NCBI GenBank assembly: GCA_937892655.1
Contig: CALBJC010000128.1
Location: forward strand, 1 to 26,063
Direction of reading: 5' to 3'
Origin: an uncultured Clostridia bacterium
GTDB taxonomy: Bacteria; Bacillota; Clostridia; Oscillospirales; Ruminococcaceae
DNA length: 26,063 nucleotides
The notes under the pieces were generated by a model that was given only the letters and a program-made list of their open reading frames with translations, searched no databases and was not told where the DNA came from. Below, piece by piece: positions 1 to 7,869 of the stretch (position 1 is its first letter; every line of letters starts with the position of its first letter). Both the position numbers and the translations under genes were made by a program.

Positions 1-1192
1 CTCATTTTTTGAACACGCAAATCCGCTTTTGTCAGCACTTTTGGTTGACGGTGTAATCGGCGGCGTTATCGCAGTTATCGGCTTCCTGCCGCTGGTTATG
101 GTAATGTATTTCCTTATAGCTCTTTTGGAAGACTGCGGCTATATGGCAAGAGTAGCGGTTGTTTTAGACCCTATTTTCAAGAGAGTTGGTCTTTCAGGCA
201 AATCAGTTGTTCCTTTTGTAATCACAATCGGCTGTGCCGTACCCGGTATCATGGCAAGCCGTACAATCAAGAATGAACGTGAACGCCGTGCTACTGCAAT
301 GCTCGCTCCATTTATGCCTTGCGGCGCAAAGATACCTGTTATCGCACTTTTCGCAGGCGCATTCTTTGATGAAGCCGGCTGGGTAAGTACCCTCGTTTAC
401 CTTACAGGTATCGTTTTGATCTTCCTCTGCGCACTTTTAGTAAACAAGATCGCAGGTCACAAGGTAAGAAAATCATTCTTTATCATCGAGCTTCCTGAAT
501 ACAAGGCTCCAAGCCTCTGGGGCGCATTCAAGTCAATGTGTTCACGCGGCTGGGCGTATATCGTAAAGGCTGCAACAATTATTCTTTTGTGTAATACAGC
601 AGTTCAGATCATGCAGACATTTGACTGGTCATTCAAGGTTGCAGAGTCAGCTGACGCTTCAATACTCGCTTCAATCGCAGGTCCGTTTGCATACCTTTTA
701 GTACCTGTAGTCGGCGTTTTGAGTTGGGAGCTTGCAGCAGCGGCAATTACAGGCTTTATCGCAAAGGAAAACGTAGTTGGTACTCTGGCTGTATGCTTTG
801 TTGGTCTTGACAACCTCATTGATACAGAAGAGCTTGCTCTTATGTCGGGTGCAGGCTCAGAGGTTGCAGGCGTTATGGCTATCACAAAGGTAGCAGCGCT
901 GGCATATCTGATGTTCAACCTCTACTCCCCGCCTTGCTTTGCGGCAATCGGCGCTATGAACGCTGAAATGAAGAGCGCCAAGTGGATATGGGGCGGCATC
1001 GGCTTACAGCTGGCGGTCGGCTACACAATAGCATACCTTGTTTACACAATCGGTACTCTCATTACAGACGCCAAGGCTTTGGCTATCGGCCCTGCAATCG
1101 GCGGCGGTATCGCAGTAATCGGTATGGCGCTGTTTATTATCTCACTTATAATATCTACAAACAATAAAATCAAAAACGAGCATAAGGCTTAA
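1..1192 (+). CDS. feoB: Ferrous iron transporter FeoB, C-terminal part (5' end outside window)
   Basis: FeoB is the inner-membrane Fe(II) transporter with an N-terminal G domain and a polytopic C-terminal domain. Only about 396 C-terminal residues are here. The reading frame is open from base 2, so the TTG at 29 is an internal Leu codon, not a start. Family hallmarks are visible: LEDCGYMARVA, then SGKSVVPF and GCAVPGIMASRTI with NERERR, the CGAKIPVIALFAGAFF segment, a GFIAKENVVGTLAV helix, and FNLYSPPCFAAIGA near the end. Hydrophobic stretches match the FeoB Gate/core membrane region. The stop at 1190-1192 is followed 18 bases later by the small Cys-rich FeoB partner, so the two are probably co-transcribed. 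The G domain and any feoA lie upstream of the window. Confidence 0.96.
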   Translation, partial: SFFEHANPLLSALLVDGVIGGVIAVIGFLPLVMVMYFLIALLEDCGYMARVAVVLDPIFKRVGLSGKSVVPFVITIGCAVPGIMASRTIKNERERRATAMLAPFMPCGAKIPVIALFAGAFFDEAGWVSTLVYLTGIVLIFLCALLVNKIAGHKVRKSFFIIELPEYKAPSLWGAFKSMCSRGWAYIVKAATIILLCNTAVQIMQTFDWSFKVAESADASILASIAGPFAYLLVPVVGVLSWELAAAAITGFIAKENVVGTLAVCFVGLDNLIDTEELALMSGAGSEVAGVMAITKVAALAYLMFNLYSPPCFAAIGAMNAEMKSAKWIWGGIGLQLAVGYTIAYLVYTIGTLITDAKALAIGPAIGGGIAVIGMALFIISLIISTNNKIKNEHKA

Positions 1193-1210
1193 TTAAAAGG
1201 AGGGCAGACA

Positions 1211-1381
1211 ATGGAAAATGCAGCAATCATCTTAATAGTACTGGTTATCATCTCTCTTATCTGCCTTTATCTTTACAGGGCTAAAAAACGAGGCGAAACC
1301 TGCATAGGCTGCCCGTATGCAAAACAGTGCGCCAAAGCAAAATGCGGCGGCTGTAATTCACAGAAAATCGACAATACATAA
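1211..1381 (+). CDS. FeoB-associated Cys-rich small membrane protein
   Basis: This 56-residue protein has one N-terminal membrane helix (about residues 4-22, AAIILIVLVIISLICLYLY) followed by a basic stretch and a short tail with CIGCPYAKQC and CGGC, giving five cysteines in C-x2-C, C-x5-C and C-x2-C spacing. That organisation, directly after feoB, matches the family known as FeoB-associated Cys-rich membrane protein. Its exact role in Fe(II) uptake is not established; a metal-handling or accessory role is inferred. The start has a good ribosome site (AAAAGGAGGG, 6 bases upstream). It is last in the feo transcript and is followed by a rho-independent terminator. Confidence 0.9.
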   Translation: MENAAIILIVLVIISLICLYLYRAKKRGETCIGCPYAKQCAKAKCGGCNSQKIDNT

Positions 1382-1401
1382 ACTCCCTGTAATATTAAAA
1401 G

Positions 1402-1432
1402 ACCACTTTCGCAAAAACGAAGGTGGTTTTTT
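1402..1432 (+). terminator. Rho-independent terminator after feoB operon
   Basis: A 10-bp stem (ACCACTTTCG 1402-1411 with CGAAGGTGGT 1418-1427, one G-U pair) has a 6-base loop CAAAAA and is followed by TTTTT. Confidence 0.88.
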
Positions 1433-1462
1433 GTTTATATTTCCTCAATTTGATGAATTTGC

Positions 1463-1491
1463 TTGTATTTGACAAAATAGTATGATATAAT
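1463..1491 (+). promoter_or_regulatory. Extended -10 promoter for the sensor gene
   Basis: A perfect TATAAT (1486-1491) is preceded by TGA (1483-1485), forming an extended -10. The -35 match is weak: TTGTAT at 1463-1468 with a 17-base spacer. A nearby TTGACA (1469-1474) is only 11 bases from the -10 and is unlikely to be used. A start near 1498 would leave a leader of about 70 bases before the ATG at 1568. Confidence 0.55.
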
Positions 1492-1567
1492 AAATGCGAA
1501 ATTAAAAAACTACAAACTTTTACGTTTTGTTTATTAAATCGACATATTATTGTGAGGAGGTGCCAAA

Positions 1568-3346
1568 ATGAAAGCCAGAGGACTTAAAATAACTGCATAT
1601 ATGATTTTACTCATACTTTGCATAGCTCTTTTTGCAGGGCTTTCATTCCAGGGCTCCTACGGTAATACAAGCCACGATATCAGGGATGTTTCATTTACGG
1701 GGCAATACTCCCTTGACGGTGATGTTTACAACGATATTTCAAAGGTAAAAAACCTCCCCCCTTTGCAGGATATAACAATGTATATAAAGGGCAGCTTTTC
1801 TGAGGATATCCCTGCCGACAGTACAGTTTGCTTTAAGATAAAGGACTATTCTGTATGGGTTTCTCAGCATGGTGAGGATTTTGCCGTTATCTACGACTGC
1901 GGCGATTTAGAGGGTAAGCTTGCATTCACAGAGCAGTGGGTAACCTTCAACTCTTCAGGGCTAAAAGCGGGCGAAGAGATAATGTTCAAGATCCGCGGCT
2001 CGGAGCTTTCAGGCGAAATAGCTCCGATGCTCTTGTCAATGTGCTACGGCTCGGCAACAGCGCTTTTTGAACGTCAGGTGCGCTCAAATATCGTTTCGTT
2101 CTCTGCTAGTATCGTTTTGATGTTTATCGGTATTGCGTTTATAGTTTCGCTCTTTATTTTAAGAGCAACAAAAAAGAACTTCTCTCTGGCATTTTTGCAT
2201 TGCGGTATATTCATTCTCGTAGCGGGTCTTTCGACAATTCTCGACTACGATTATATTACCCTTTTTACAAAAAATCTGCCGATACTAAACGTTCTGGACT
2301 TCTATACGCAGATCGTTCTTTGCGTAGTAATGATGCTTTACTGCCTTGAGTTTTTACACACAAAATGGAAAAGAACGCTGTTTATCTACTTTATCTCCTT
2401 CTTCCTTATCGGCTGTATGGCATATCCTGTTTTAGAATATTACCATATATTCTCAATGGCAGACTTTACAACGCTGTATCCGTATGTTATGGCAAGTTTT
2501 TATATCGTATACTTTGTAATGGCAATAGGCGAATATGTAAAGCTTCGCGACCTGAATGTACTCTTACATACAATAAGTATTTTCATACTTGCAGTTTCAC
2601 TTATTATCGAGTTTATCAGATATTTCTCAACAGGCTCATTCTTCATATTCGTTCAGCAGTTTGCAACGCTTATGTTTGCGATAATCCAGCTTGTAATTGT
2701 TGTAAAGACCGCAAAGCAGGGCTTTATTCTTGAAAAATCCGCAGAAATCGCAAAACAGCAGGAGCATCAGAAAATCGTTGACAACACGGTTGAATTCATT
2801 CAGCCTGTAGTTTTAGCTGATGTCAGCAAAAATATCATTCAGCTTTTCTACTCAAACCCTGAAGATGCGGTAGTTTTACTTGATAACTACAACCGCTATC
2901 TTTCGCTTACTATCGACTGCTTAAAGGATACAAGGCTTGTTGATTTTGAGCAGGAGTTTATGCACGCTCAAAGCTACTTGAATCTTGCAAAGGCAGAATT
3001 CAGAGATCACTTTGATTTCTCATTCGATATTCAGACTACCGATTTTATGCTGCCTACCTTAACGCTTGTATGCCTTATAAAAGGCTCGTTTGACGCTCTG
3101 TTTTCAAACCCTGATGCAAGCTGCTCGGTTTGCATCGCAACCAGAGAATCAGCAAGCACAAAGGCGCTTATCATAACCTCAACTGTCAGGGGCGAGATAG
3201 TTGACCCCGATTACGACAAGGCGTACCACAGTGATGACAAGATAGCCTACGCTACTGAAAACCTCAGAAAGCTCTGTAACGCAGACATAAGCGTTTTAAA
3301 GGGTGACAGTATGAATACGGTATTTACAATTACATTCAGAACATAA
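1568..3346 (+). CDS. 7-TM membrane sensor with degenerate LytS-type kinase region
   Basis: This 592-residue protein has an N-terminal signal/anchor helix (about 9-28), an extracytoplasmic domain (30-175), seven hydrophobic helices (about 177-199, 205-225, 245-262, 269-288, 303-322, 332-350, 357-380), a short coiled linker and a cytoplasmic domain from about 400. This resembles 7TMR-DISM sensors joined to a LytS/YesM-type histidine kinase. The kinase part is recognisable (NPEDAVVLLDNYNRYLSL at 430-447, then EQEFMHAQSYLNLAKAEFRD at 461-480), but catalytic boxes are eroded. The phospho-acceptor motif NPHFLYN reads QPVVLAD (412-418) with V414 for His. The LVENAIKHG N-box reads LIKGSFDAL (503-511) with no Asn. 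The Gly-rich box is also missing. It therefore looks like a pseudokinase sensor. The ribosome site GAGGAGG is well placed. No response regulator gene adjoins it. Confidence 0.78.
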   Translation: MKARGLKITAYMILLILCIALFAGLSFQGSYGNTSHDIRDVSFTGQYSLDGDVYNDISKVKNLPPLQDITMYIKGSFSEDIPADSTVCFKIKDYSVWVSQHGEDFAVIYDCGDLEGKLAFTEQWVTFNSSGLKAGEEIMFKIRGSELSGEIAPMLLSMCYGSATALFERQVRSNIVSFSASIVLMFIGIAFIVSLFILRATKKNFSLAFLHCGIFILVAGLSTILDYDYITLFTKNLPILNVLDFYTQIVLCVVMMLYCLEFLHTKWKRTLFIYFISFFLIGCMAYPVLEYYHIFSMADFTTLYPYVMASFYIVYFVMAIGEYVKLRDLNVLLHTISIFILAVSLIIEFIRYFSTGSFFIFVQQFATLMFAIIQLVIVVKTAKQGFILEKSAEIAKQQEHQKIVDNTVEFIQPVVLADVSKNIIQLFYSNPEDAVVLLDNYNRYLSLTIDCLKDTRLVDFEQEFMHAQSYLNLAKAEFRDHFDFSFDIQTTDFMLPTLTLVCLIKGSFDALFSNPDASCSVCIATRESASTKALIITSTVRGEIVDPDYDKAYHSDDKIAYATENLRKLCNADISVLKGDSMNTVFTITFRT

Positions 3347-3347
3347 A

Positions 3348-3384
3348 ATAAAAACCACTTCTGTTTTTTCAGAAGTGGTTTTTT
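3348..3384. terminator. Bidirectional terminator between convergent genes
   Basis: A perfect 11-bp stem (AACCACTTCTG 3353-3363 with CAGAAGTGGTT 3370-3380, loop TTTTTT) has a T run on the plus strand (3381-3384) and an A run on the left that serves the minus-strand gene. Confidence 0.9.
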
Positions 3385-3388
3385 CATT

Positions 3389-6091
3389 TTAGTAAAGCAG
3401 CGGATTTGCCGCCATAATCTGACTCTTGATCTCAGCGTCAATTTCTTTTATTGGGTCGTATGTCGGTCTGCCCGTGTAGTAGCCCTGAATGTAATCAACG
3501 CCTATATCAATTACTGTTATCATTTCATCATAAGTTTCAACGCCCTCAGCCAGAACGCTGATACCATTGATCTTTGCAAACTCTACTGTACTCTTTACAA
3601 ACATCTGCTTGTTCTTATCCTTTTCAATGCCGCTTATAAGGTAGCGGTCAATCTTGATAATTTTAGGAGTATATCTCAAAAGATTTACAATATTTGAATG
3701 GCCTGCGCCATAGTCATCAATGGCAATCTGATTGTTGAAATTGATGTTGCCTACACGCTTGAGTGCCTGCAGCTCTTCATCAGAAATAGTATTTGATTCT
3801 GTTATCTCTAAAACTATCTCATCAATATACTTCTGATAACGCTCGCAAAGGCGCCTGTTATCCTCTTCAAGCAATGAGTAGTTAGGGATGGAGTTTATAA
3901 ATACGTTTCTGCCGCCGAACTTATCGTGGTCAAGCGCAAAACGCTCGAGTACATTGAACATTGTAGCCTTTTCGATTTCGTAAAGGCGCTTGTATGCACC
4001 CGCAGTTTCCAAAACCTCAAGCGGTGACATACCGATACTTTCATCAGTTCTCATAAGCGCTTCATAAGCATAAATCTCGCCATTCTTAGCGCTGACGATA
4101 GGCTGGAAATGATACCTGAAAAGATTCTTTTCAAGCAGAATGCTCAGAGCCTGATAGTTATCAGCATCGCTCTTTTCTTCCTTGACAGCAGCGCCCTGAC
4201 CCATCTTGAGCCTGTTTTTATACATTTCGGCGCTCGCAAGCTTTACAAAGCTGGCGAGTGAACCCTCCCAGCCAGGATTGATAACCGTACAGCCTGCGTT
4301 TACCTCAACATAATATTCCTTGCCGCTTGAATTGTTATACGCTTCAATGCTTGTAAAGAACAGCGTTGTAGCGTTATGGATAACTGTTGAAATATCGTTA
4401 GGGTTATTATAGTAGTTTACAACTACAAACTCGCCCTCGGCAGTATGCGCAACAAGGCAATCTGCAGGATTTGCAATCTTGAGCGACTGCGCAACAAGCG
4501 TTACCGCCTGCTCGATATCCTCAATACCGTAGTTTTCGTAGATATACTTGTACTTAGGCATTGAATAGATAGATACAGAAATTGGCTTGAGACGATTGTT
4601 TTCATCAGCGCGGAATTCGTTGAACCACGCAGTAGCACCCTTGACGTTAGGAAGACCTGATACAGCGTTAGTCATAGCAGCGCGCTTGATATCCTGCTCC
4701 ATTCTTCTGCGCTGGAAATTCTTTGAAACGATACTCAGCGCAATATTTATACTTCTTACAATTCTGTTGTTCTTGTGAGAATCAACAAAAGCGTTATGAG
4801 TTTTTGATGCTATATAACCGCATACTGTATCCTCAACGTAAAGCGCACTTAAAACATACATAGAGTCATCACTAAGCCACGCTTCAACATCAGGCACCAT
4901 CTGCTTTACATCAAAGCATTTCTGTCTCTGAATACGGTTGTTCTCATCTCTTGAATGGGAGATTACCATAACAGAATCAGAAATCCTGCTTCTGCATTCC
5001 TCACAGCCATCGTTGCCCATCATGGTAGCCAGGAAATTTGAATTCAAGCATACAAAGCTGTTTTTCTCAATGCATTCAGAAATCATATTTGTAAGGTGGT
5101 CAACGTTTGAAGATTCAAGCATCTTTTCGATCCAGCCATACATATATGTTTCGTGACTGCCCGATTCCTGAGTAACATGGAACATATTGCCTATAATTTT
5201 TCTTCTCTCATCGCTTGCCACTACATGACAGCCGCATGATTCAGCAGTAAACGGTGCGTAATACTCGTAATAATTACCGCTTCTTCTGCCGCTCATACGG
5301 GATTCTTCAATGATTGCAACAATAGTCTGCGCAAGTCTTGGAACATCCTCTTTACAGGTTGAGATAGAAGGTGCGTAGTATTCAGCGTCAGGAATGCCGT
5401 CAAAACCGCTGACGATAATATCGTGAGGCACATTGTAGCCGTGCTCTGACAGAAACTCGCATACAGCTATAGCCATAGAGTCATTAGCGCAGATAATAGC
5501 CTGCGGCATACGCTCACGCTTTATGAGCTTTTCCATAACAGCTGTAGTCGGAACCTCCCAGTAACCGCCATAGCCTACATTATCATAAGAAAACTCAATA
5601 CCGTTTTCCTCTAATACCTCGCGGTAGCAGGCAATTCTCGCATCAGAGATAGCATCGTCATGCTCGTTACCCGCCATAAAATAGGTATCGCGCACATCAT
5701 GCTCACAGATAATATGGGAGATAAGCGCCTTGTAAGCCTCGCTGAAATCCTTTGTGATTGAAAAACAACCTTCATAGACTTCATCAATAACGATAACCGG
5801 CTTACCTGCGGCCTTTGCTTTTTCAATAATATCGCTCTTCACCTGCTTGCTGTGGAAGAAGGTTGCAAGCAGTACAACCGCGTCAACATAATCGTAATTT
5901 ATAATATCGTATATCGACTTTGCACCGATATCGTATTTGTTGTTATAATAAAAGTCAACACCGCTGTCAAATACCATAAGCTTATAGCCGTTATTGACCG
6001 CTATCTCATTGAGCGCTACGGCAATAGATGACTGCACTCTGTCTTTAAGCCTTGTAAGGCATAACGCTATCACCTTTTTTGAGCCTATCAT
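3389..6091 (-). CDS. LacI-like ligand-binding / degenerate GGDEF / EAL c-di-GMP protein
   Basis: The protein has 900 residues from the ATG at 6091, chosen because GAGGTG lies 7 bases upstream; an in-frame ATG at 6178 has no such site. Residues about 5-265 form a type I periplasmic-binding fold as in LacI regulators, including ANDSMAIAVCEFL and VSGFDGIPDAEYYAP, but without a DNA-binding HTH or signal peptide, so it is probably a cytoplasmic ligand sensor. A middle region (290-460) with ESCGC and GCEEC cysteines precedes a GGDEF-like domain (about 475-630) whose signature reads AEGEF (551-555), so cyclase activity is unlikely. The EAL domain (about 650-885) keeps EALMR (677-681), N733, E762, DDYGAG (792-797), K813, AEGVET (848-853) and Q869, so phosphodiesterase activity is likely. 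It is inferred to lower c-di-GMP in response to a small ligand. It is divergent from flagellin. Confidence 0.9.
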   Translation of the reverse strand: MIGSKKVIALCLTRLKDRVQSSIAVALNEIAVNNGYKLMVFDSGVDFYYNNKYDIGAKSIYDIINYDYVDAVVLLATFFHSKQVKSDIIEKAKAAGKPVIVIDEVYEGCFSITKDFSEAYKALISHIICEHDVRDTYFMAGNEHDDAISDARIACYREVLEENGIEFSYDNVGYGGYWEVPTTAVMEKLIKRERMPQAIICANDSMAIAVCEFLSEHGYNVPHDIIVSGFDGIPDAEYYAPSISTCKEDVPRLAQTIVAIIEESRMSGRRSGNYYEYYAPFTAESCGCHVVASDERRKIIGNMFHVTQESGSHETYMYGWIEKMLESSNVDHLTNMISECIEKNSFVCLNSNFLATMMGNDGCEECRSRISDSVMVISHSRDENNRIQRQKCFDVKQMVPDVEAWLSDDSMYVLSALYVEDTVCGYIASKTHNAFVDSHKNNRIVRSINIALSIVSKNFQRRRMEQDIKRAAMTNAVSGLPNVKGATAWFNEFRADENNRLKPISVSIYSMPKYKYIYENYGIEDIEQAVTLVAQSLKIANPADCLVAHTAEGEFVVVNYYNNPNDISTVIHNATTLFFTSIEAYNNSSGKEYYVEVNAGCTVINPGWEGSLASFVKLASAEMYKNRLKMGQGAAVKEEKSDADNYQALSILLEKNLFRYHFQPIVSAKNGEIYAYEALMRTDESIGMSPLEVLETAGAYKRLYEIEKATMFNVLERFALDHDKFGGRNVFINSIPNYSLLEEDNRRLCERYQKYIDEIVLEITESNTISDEELQALKRVGNINFNNQIAIDDYGAGHSNIVNLLRYTPKIIKIDRYLISGIEKDKNKQMFVKSTVEFAKINGISVLAEGVETYDEMITVIDIGVDYIQGYYTGRPTYDPIKEIDAEIKSQIMAANPLLY

Positions 6092-6136
6092 ATTCAACAC
6101 CTCAGCTTTCTTTGTAGTTTTATACCAATTCTGTCT

Positions 6137-6162
6137 AAATCGGTGCTCGATTTTTATCCTTA
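6137..6162 (-). promoter_or_regulatory. Candidate sigma-28 (FliA/SigD) promoter for the EAL gene
   Basis: Read on the minus strand, TAAG (6162-6159), a 14-base spacer and ACCGATTT (6144-6137) resemble the motility sigma-factor consensus TAAA-N15-GCCGATAA. It lies about 46 bases upstream of the ATG at 6091. The match is partial. Confidence 0.35.
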
Positions 6163-6488
6163 TTTTATATAATATCACAAACCGACGATAAAATCAATGA
6201 ACATTTTATAACATATTATTATTTTTTAGCTCAAATAAACATATTTGTAACATATTGGCAGATTTTCTTTCGGTTTTTTATATAATTATACCTAAAAATT
6301 TTATAACGCTAGAAATTTTTCTCCTTGTCCGCCGTTTTCCTCTATCGCTGAACGCTATTTATATATTATATATAGTACCCTCGCTACGCTACTGCCCGAA
6401 TTATCGCATTTTCAATGAGTTTTGCCCAAAACATGGTACTTTTGATTGAACAACATTCACAAAGCGAAAAATTTTTCCAAAAAAGTGT

Positions 6489-6514
6489 TTAAAAAACTGA
6501 GGGGGTACCGATGT
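6489..6514 (+). promoter_or_regulatory. Candidate sigma-28 promoter for flagellin
   Basis: ACCGATGT (6507-6514) matches 6 of 8 bases of the Bacillus-type box GCCGATAT. A TTTAAA tract (6488-6493) lies 13-15 bases upstream in the -35 position. No good sigma-70 -10 is seen closer to the gene. Initiation near 6521 would give a leader of about 80 bases. Confidence 0.45.
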
Positions 6515-6526
6515 ATTAGACATAGA

Positions 6527-6599
6527 GAGGGAAAGGGGTTCCCTCGGGGAAAGGAATTCCCCAAAGTATAAAAATAATATGAAAAGTACATGGAGGTAC
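6527..6599 (+). promoter_or_regulatory. Structured flagellin leader with CsrA-like GGA hairpins
   Basis: Three adjacent small hairpins are predicted. GAGGGAA-AGGGG-TTCCCTC spans 6527-6545. GGGGAA-AGGAA-TTCCCC spans 6546-6562 and shows AGGA in its loop. GTAC-ATGGAG-GTAC spans 6586-6599, its loop exposes GGA and it contains the Shine-Dalgarno GGAGG (6592-6596). Bases 6586-6597 (GTACATGGAGGT) match 10 of 12 positions of the CsrA SELEX consensus RUACARGGAUGU as I recall it. In Bacillus subtilis CsrA represses flagellin translation through leader sites of this type, one covering the ribosome site. The same control is inferred here; no csrA or fliW lies in the window. Confidence 0.55.
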
Positions 6600-6603
6600 A
6601 CTT

Positions 6604-7674
6604 ATGGGTATGGTAGTTAGAACTAACATCATGGCGATGAACGCAAACAGAAATTTAGGTAAGAACAACGCATCAGTTTCTAAGGATCTTGAAAAGTTAT
6701 CATCAGGCTTCAGAATCAACCGTGCAGCAGATGACGCTTCAGGTTTGGCAATTTCTGAAAAGATGAAGGCTCAGATCAAGGCTCTTGACACAGCATCAGC
6801 TAACGCTCAGGACGGTATTTCACTTATCCAGACAGCTGAAGGTTACATGGGCGAAGTACACGATATGTTAAACAGACTCGTTGAGCTCGCTGAAAAGTCA
6901 GCTAACGGTACTTTTGAAACAGTTGAAAAGGGCGCTTCTGCTGAAATCTACGGCTCTGCTGAAGTTGACAGACAGGCTTTGCAGGATGAAGCAAACCAGC
7001 TTTGTGCTGAAATCGACAGAATCGCATTGACAGCAAACTTCAACCAGCTCAAGCTTATGGACGGCACAATGGATTCAAACATCAAGGATGCTGAAGTTAT
7101 CACAGCTATTACTGCTGATTCAGTTGACGGTGACGGTGCGGTTACATTGGGTTCAGTTACAGCTAACGCTGACGATACAGCAATCGGTGCAGCTCTCAAG
7201 CTCCAGATCGGTGAAACATCAGCCGCTTCTGATAAGCTCGAAGTTAACATCATGTCATTCAAGACAGCTCACCTTTTCGCAGGCCTCAAGACAGCTACAG
7301 CAGATTCAGGCGACAACGAAGTATTGCTTCTTGCTGAAAACACAGAGCAGACAGGCGAAACATACGGCGTAACAATCAACATCTCAAACCAGGATGCAGC
7401 TTCAGTTGCAGCTGAAAAGGTTAGAGATATTATCGACGAAGTTTCTTCACAGAGAGCAACTCTCGGTGCTATGCAGAACAGACTTGATTACACAATCAAC
7501 AACCTCGATACAGCTAGTGAAAACATCACATCAGCTAACAGCCGTATCAGAGATACAGATATGGCAGAAACAATGATGAAGTATACACAGGGTAACGTTC
7601 TTACTCAGGCTGCTCAGGCAATGCTTGCACAGGCTAACCAGCAGACACAGGGCGTATTACAGCTCTTACAGTAA
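6604..7674 (+). CDS. Flagellin
   Basis: This 356-residue secreted filament subunit has both conserved ends. The N-terminal D0/D1 region (about 1-155) includes NANRNLGKN, LSSGFRINRAADDASGLAISEKM split over residues 33-55, and the NFNQLKLMDG strand. The C-terminal D1/D0 region (about 272-356) includes QRATLGAMQNRLDYTINNL, SRIRDTDMA and the terminal QGVLQLLQ. The variable middle is short (about 155-270). There is no signal peptide, as expected for type III flagellar export. The start at 6604 is chosen because GGAGG lies 7 bases upstream; a second Met (codon 3) is possible. The gene stands alone, with no other flagellar gene in the window, and is followed by a strong hairpin terminator. Codon use is biased toward a limited codon set, consistent with high expression. 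Confidence 0.97.
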   Translation: MGMVVRTNIMAMNANRNLGKNNASVSKDLEKLSSGFRINRAADDASGLAISEKMKAQIKALDTASANAQDGISLIQTAEGYMGEVHDMLNRLVELAEKSANGTFETVEKGASAEIYGSAEVDRQALQDEANQLCAEIDRIALTANFNQLKLMDGTMDSNIKDAEVITAITADSVDGDGAVTLGSVTANADDTAIGAALKLQIGETSAASDKLEVNIMSFKTAHLFAGLKTATADSGDNEVLLLAENTEQTGETYGVTINISNQDAASVAAEKVRDIIDEVSSQRATLGAMQNRLDYTINNLDTASENITSANSRIRDTDMAETMMKYTQGNVLTQAAQAMLAQANQQTQGVLQLLQ

Positions 7675-7768
7675 TACTTTATCAGCATAACAAAGCTTAC
7701 AAGTTAATTTTGCAATATTCACTTAATAATTTAAGCGTATAAGTAAAATTATCTTTATACACCCCTAC

Positions 7769-7814
7769 AATAGCAACGGCTAGAGCGAAAGCTTAGCCGT
7801 TGTTATTCCTTTTG
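7769..7814 (+). terminator. Terminator after flagellin
   Basis: A 14-bp stem (AATAGCAACGGCTA 7769-7782 with TAGCCGTTGTTATT 7794-7807, one G-U pair) is continued by AGC/GCT and capped by a GAAA tetraloop (7787-7790). It is followed by CCTTTT, a weak T tract. The gap from the flagellin stop to this point (7675-7768) shows nothing else. Confidence 0.75.
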
Positions 7815-7830
7815 TAATGGCTTTTTTGAG

Positions 7831-7869
7831 AAAATCCGTTCTTTGTTATTGACAAAGGCGGATTTTTTT
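7831..7869 (+). terminator. Second terminator-like hairpin, overlapping the cimA promoter
   Basis: AAAATCCG (7831-7838) pairs with CGGATTTT (7859-7866), and CTTTGT (7841-7846) pairs inside with ACAAAG (7852-7857). Seven T residues (7863-7869) follow or overlap the 3' arm. It would back up termination of flagellin transcripts. Confidence 0.6.

Larger units (their letters stand above)
6092..6603. other. AT-rich divergent intergenic region, EAL gene / flagellin
   Basis: These 512 bases separate the two divergent starts. The outer parts hold candidate sigma-28 boxes for each gene, and the right end holds the structured flagellin leader; these are listed separately. In the middle (about 6165-6485) I see AT-rich sequence, a TATATAT-rich patch near 6360-6378, and no ORF with convincing codon use or ribosome site. 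Confidence 0.6.

Noticed and set aside
604..918. Antisense ORF within feoB, and similar long antisense ORFs in flagellin (6948-7262) and aspS (20415-20798)
   Set aside because: They mirror strongly coding frames, lack ribosome sites and show no family motifs.
1469..1474. TTGACA as -35 of the sensor promoter
   Set aside because: It is only 11 bases from the TATAAT; an extended -10 with a weak -35 at normal spacing is more plausible.
6092..6178. Upstream ATG at 6178 as start of the EAL protein (29 extra residues)
   Set aside because: No ribosome site there, basic low-complexity N-terminus, and the ATG at 6091 has GAGGTG at correct spacing. The extension would also cover the candidate promoter.
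6255..6449. 64-codon ORF between the EAL gene and flagellin
   Set aside because: No ribosome site, composition driven by AT-rich DNA, no recognisable motif.
6495..6520. c-di-GMP-I riboswitch suggested by GGGGTACCGATG before flagellin
   Set aside because: Only the end resembles the motif; the GNRA-type stems and the conserved GCAAA segment expected upstream are absent.
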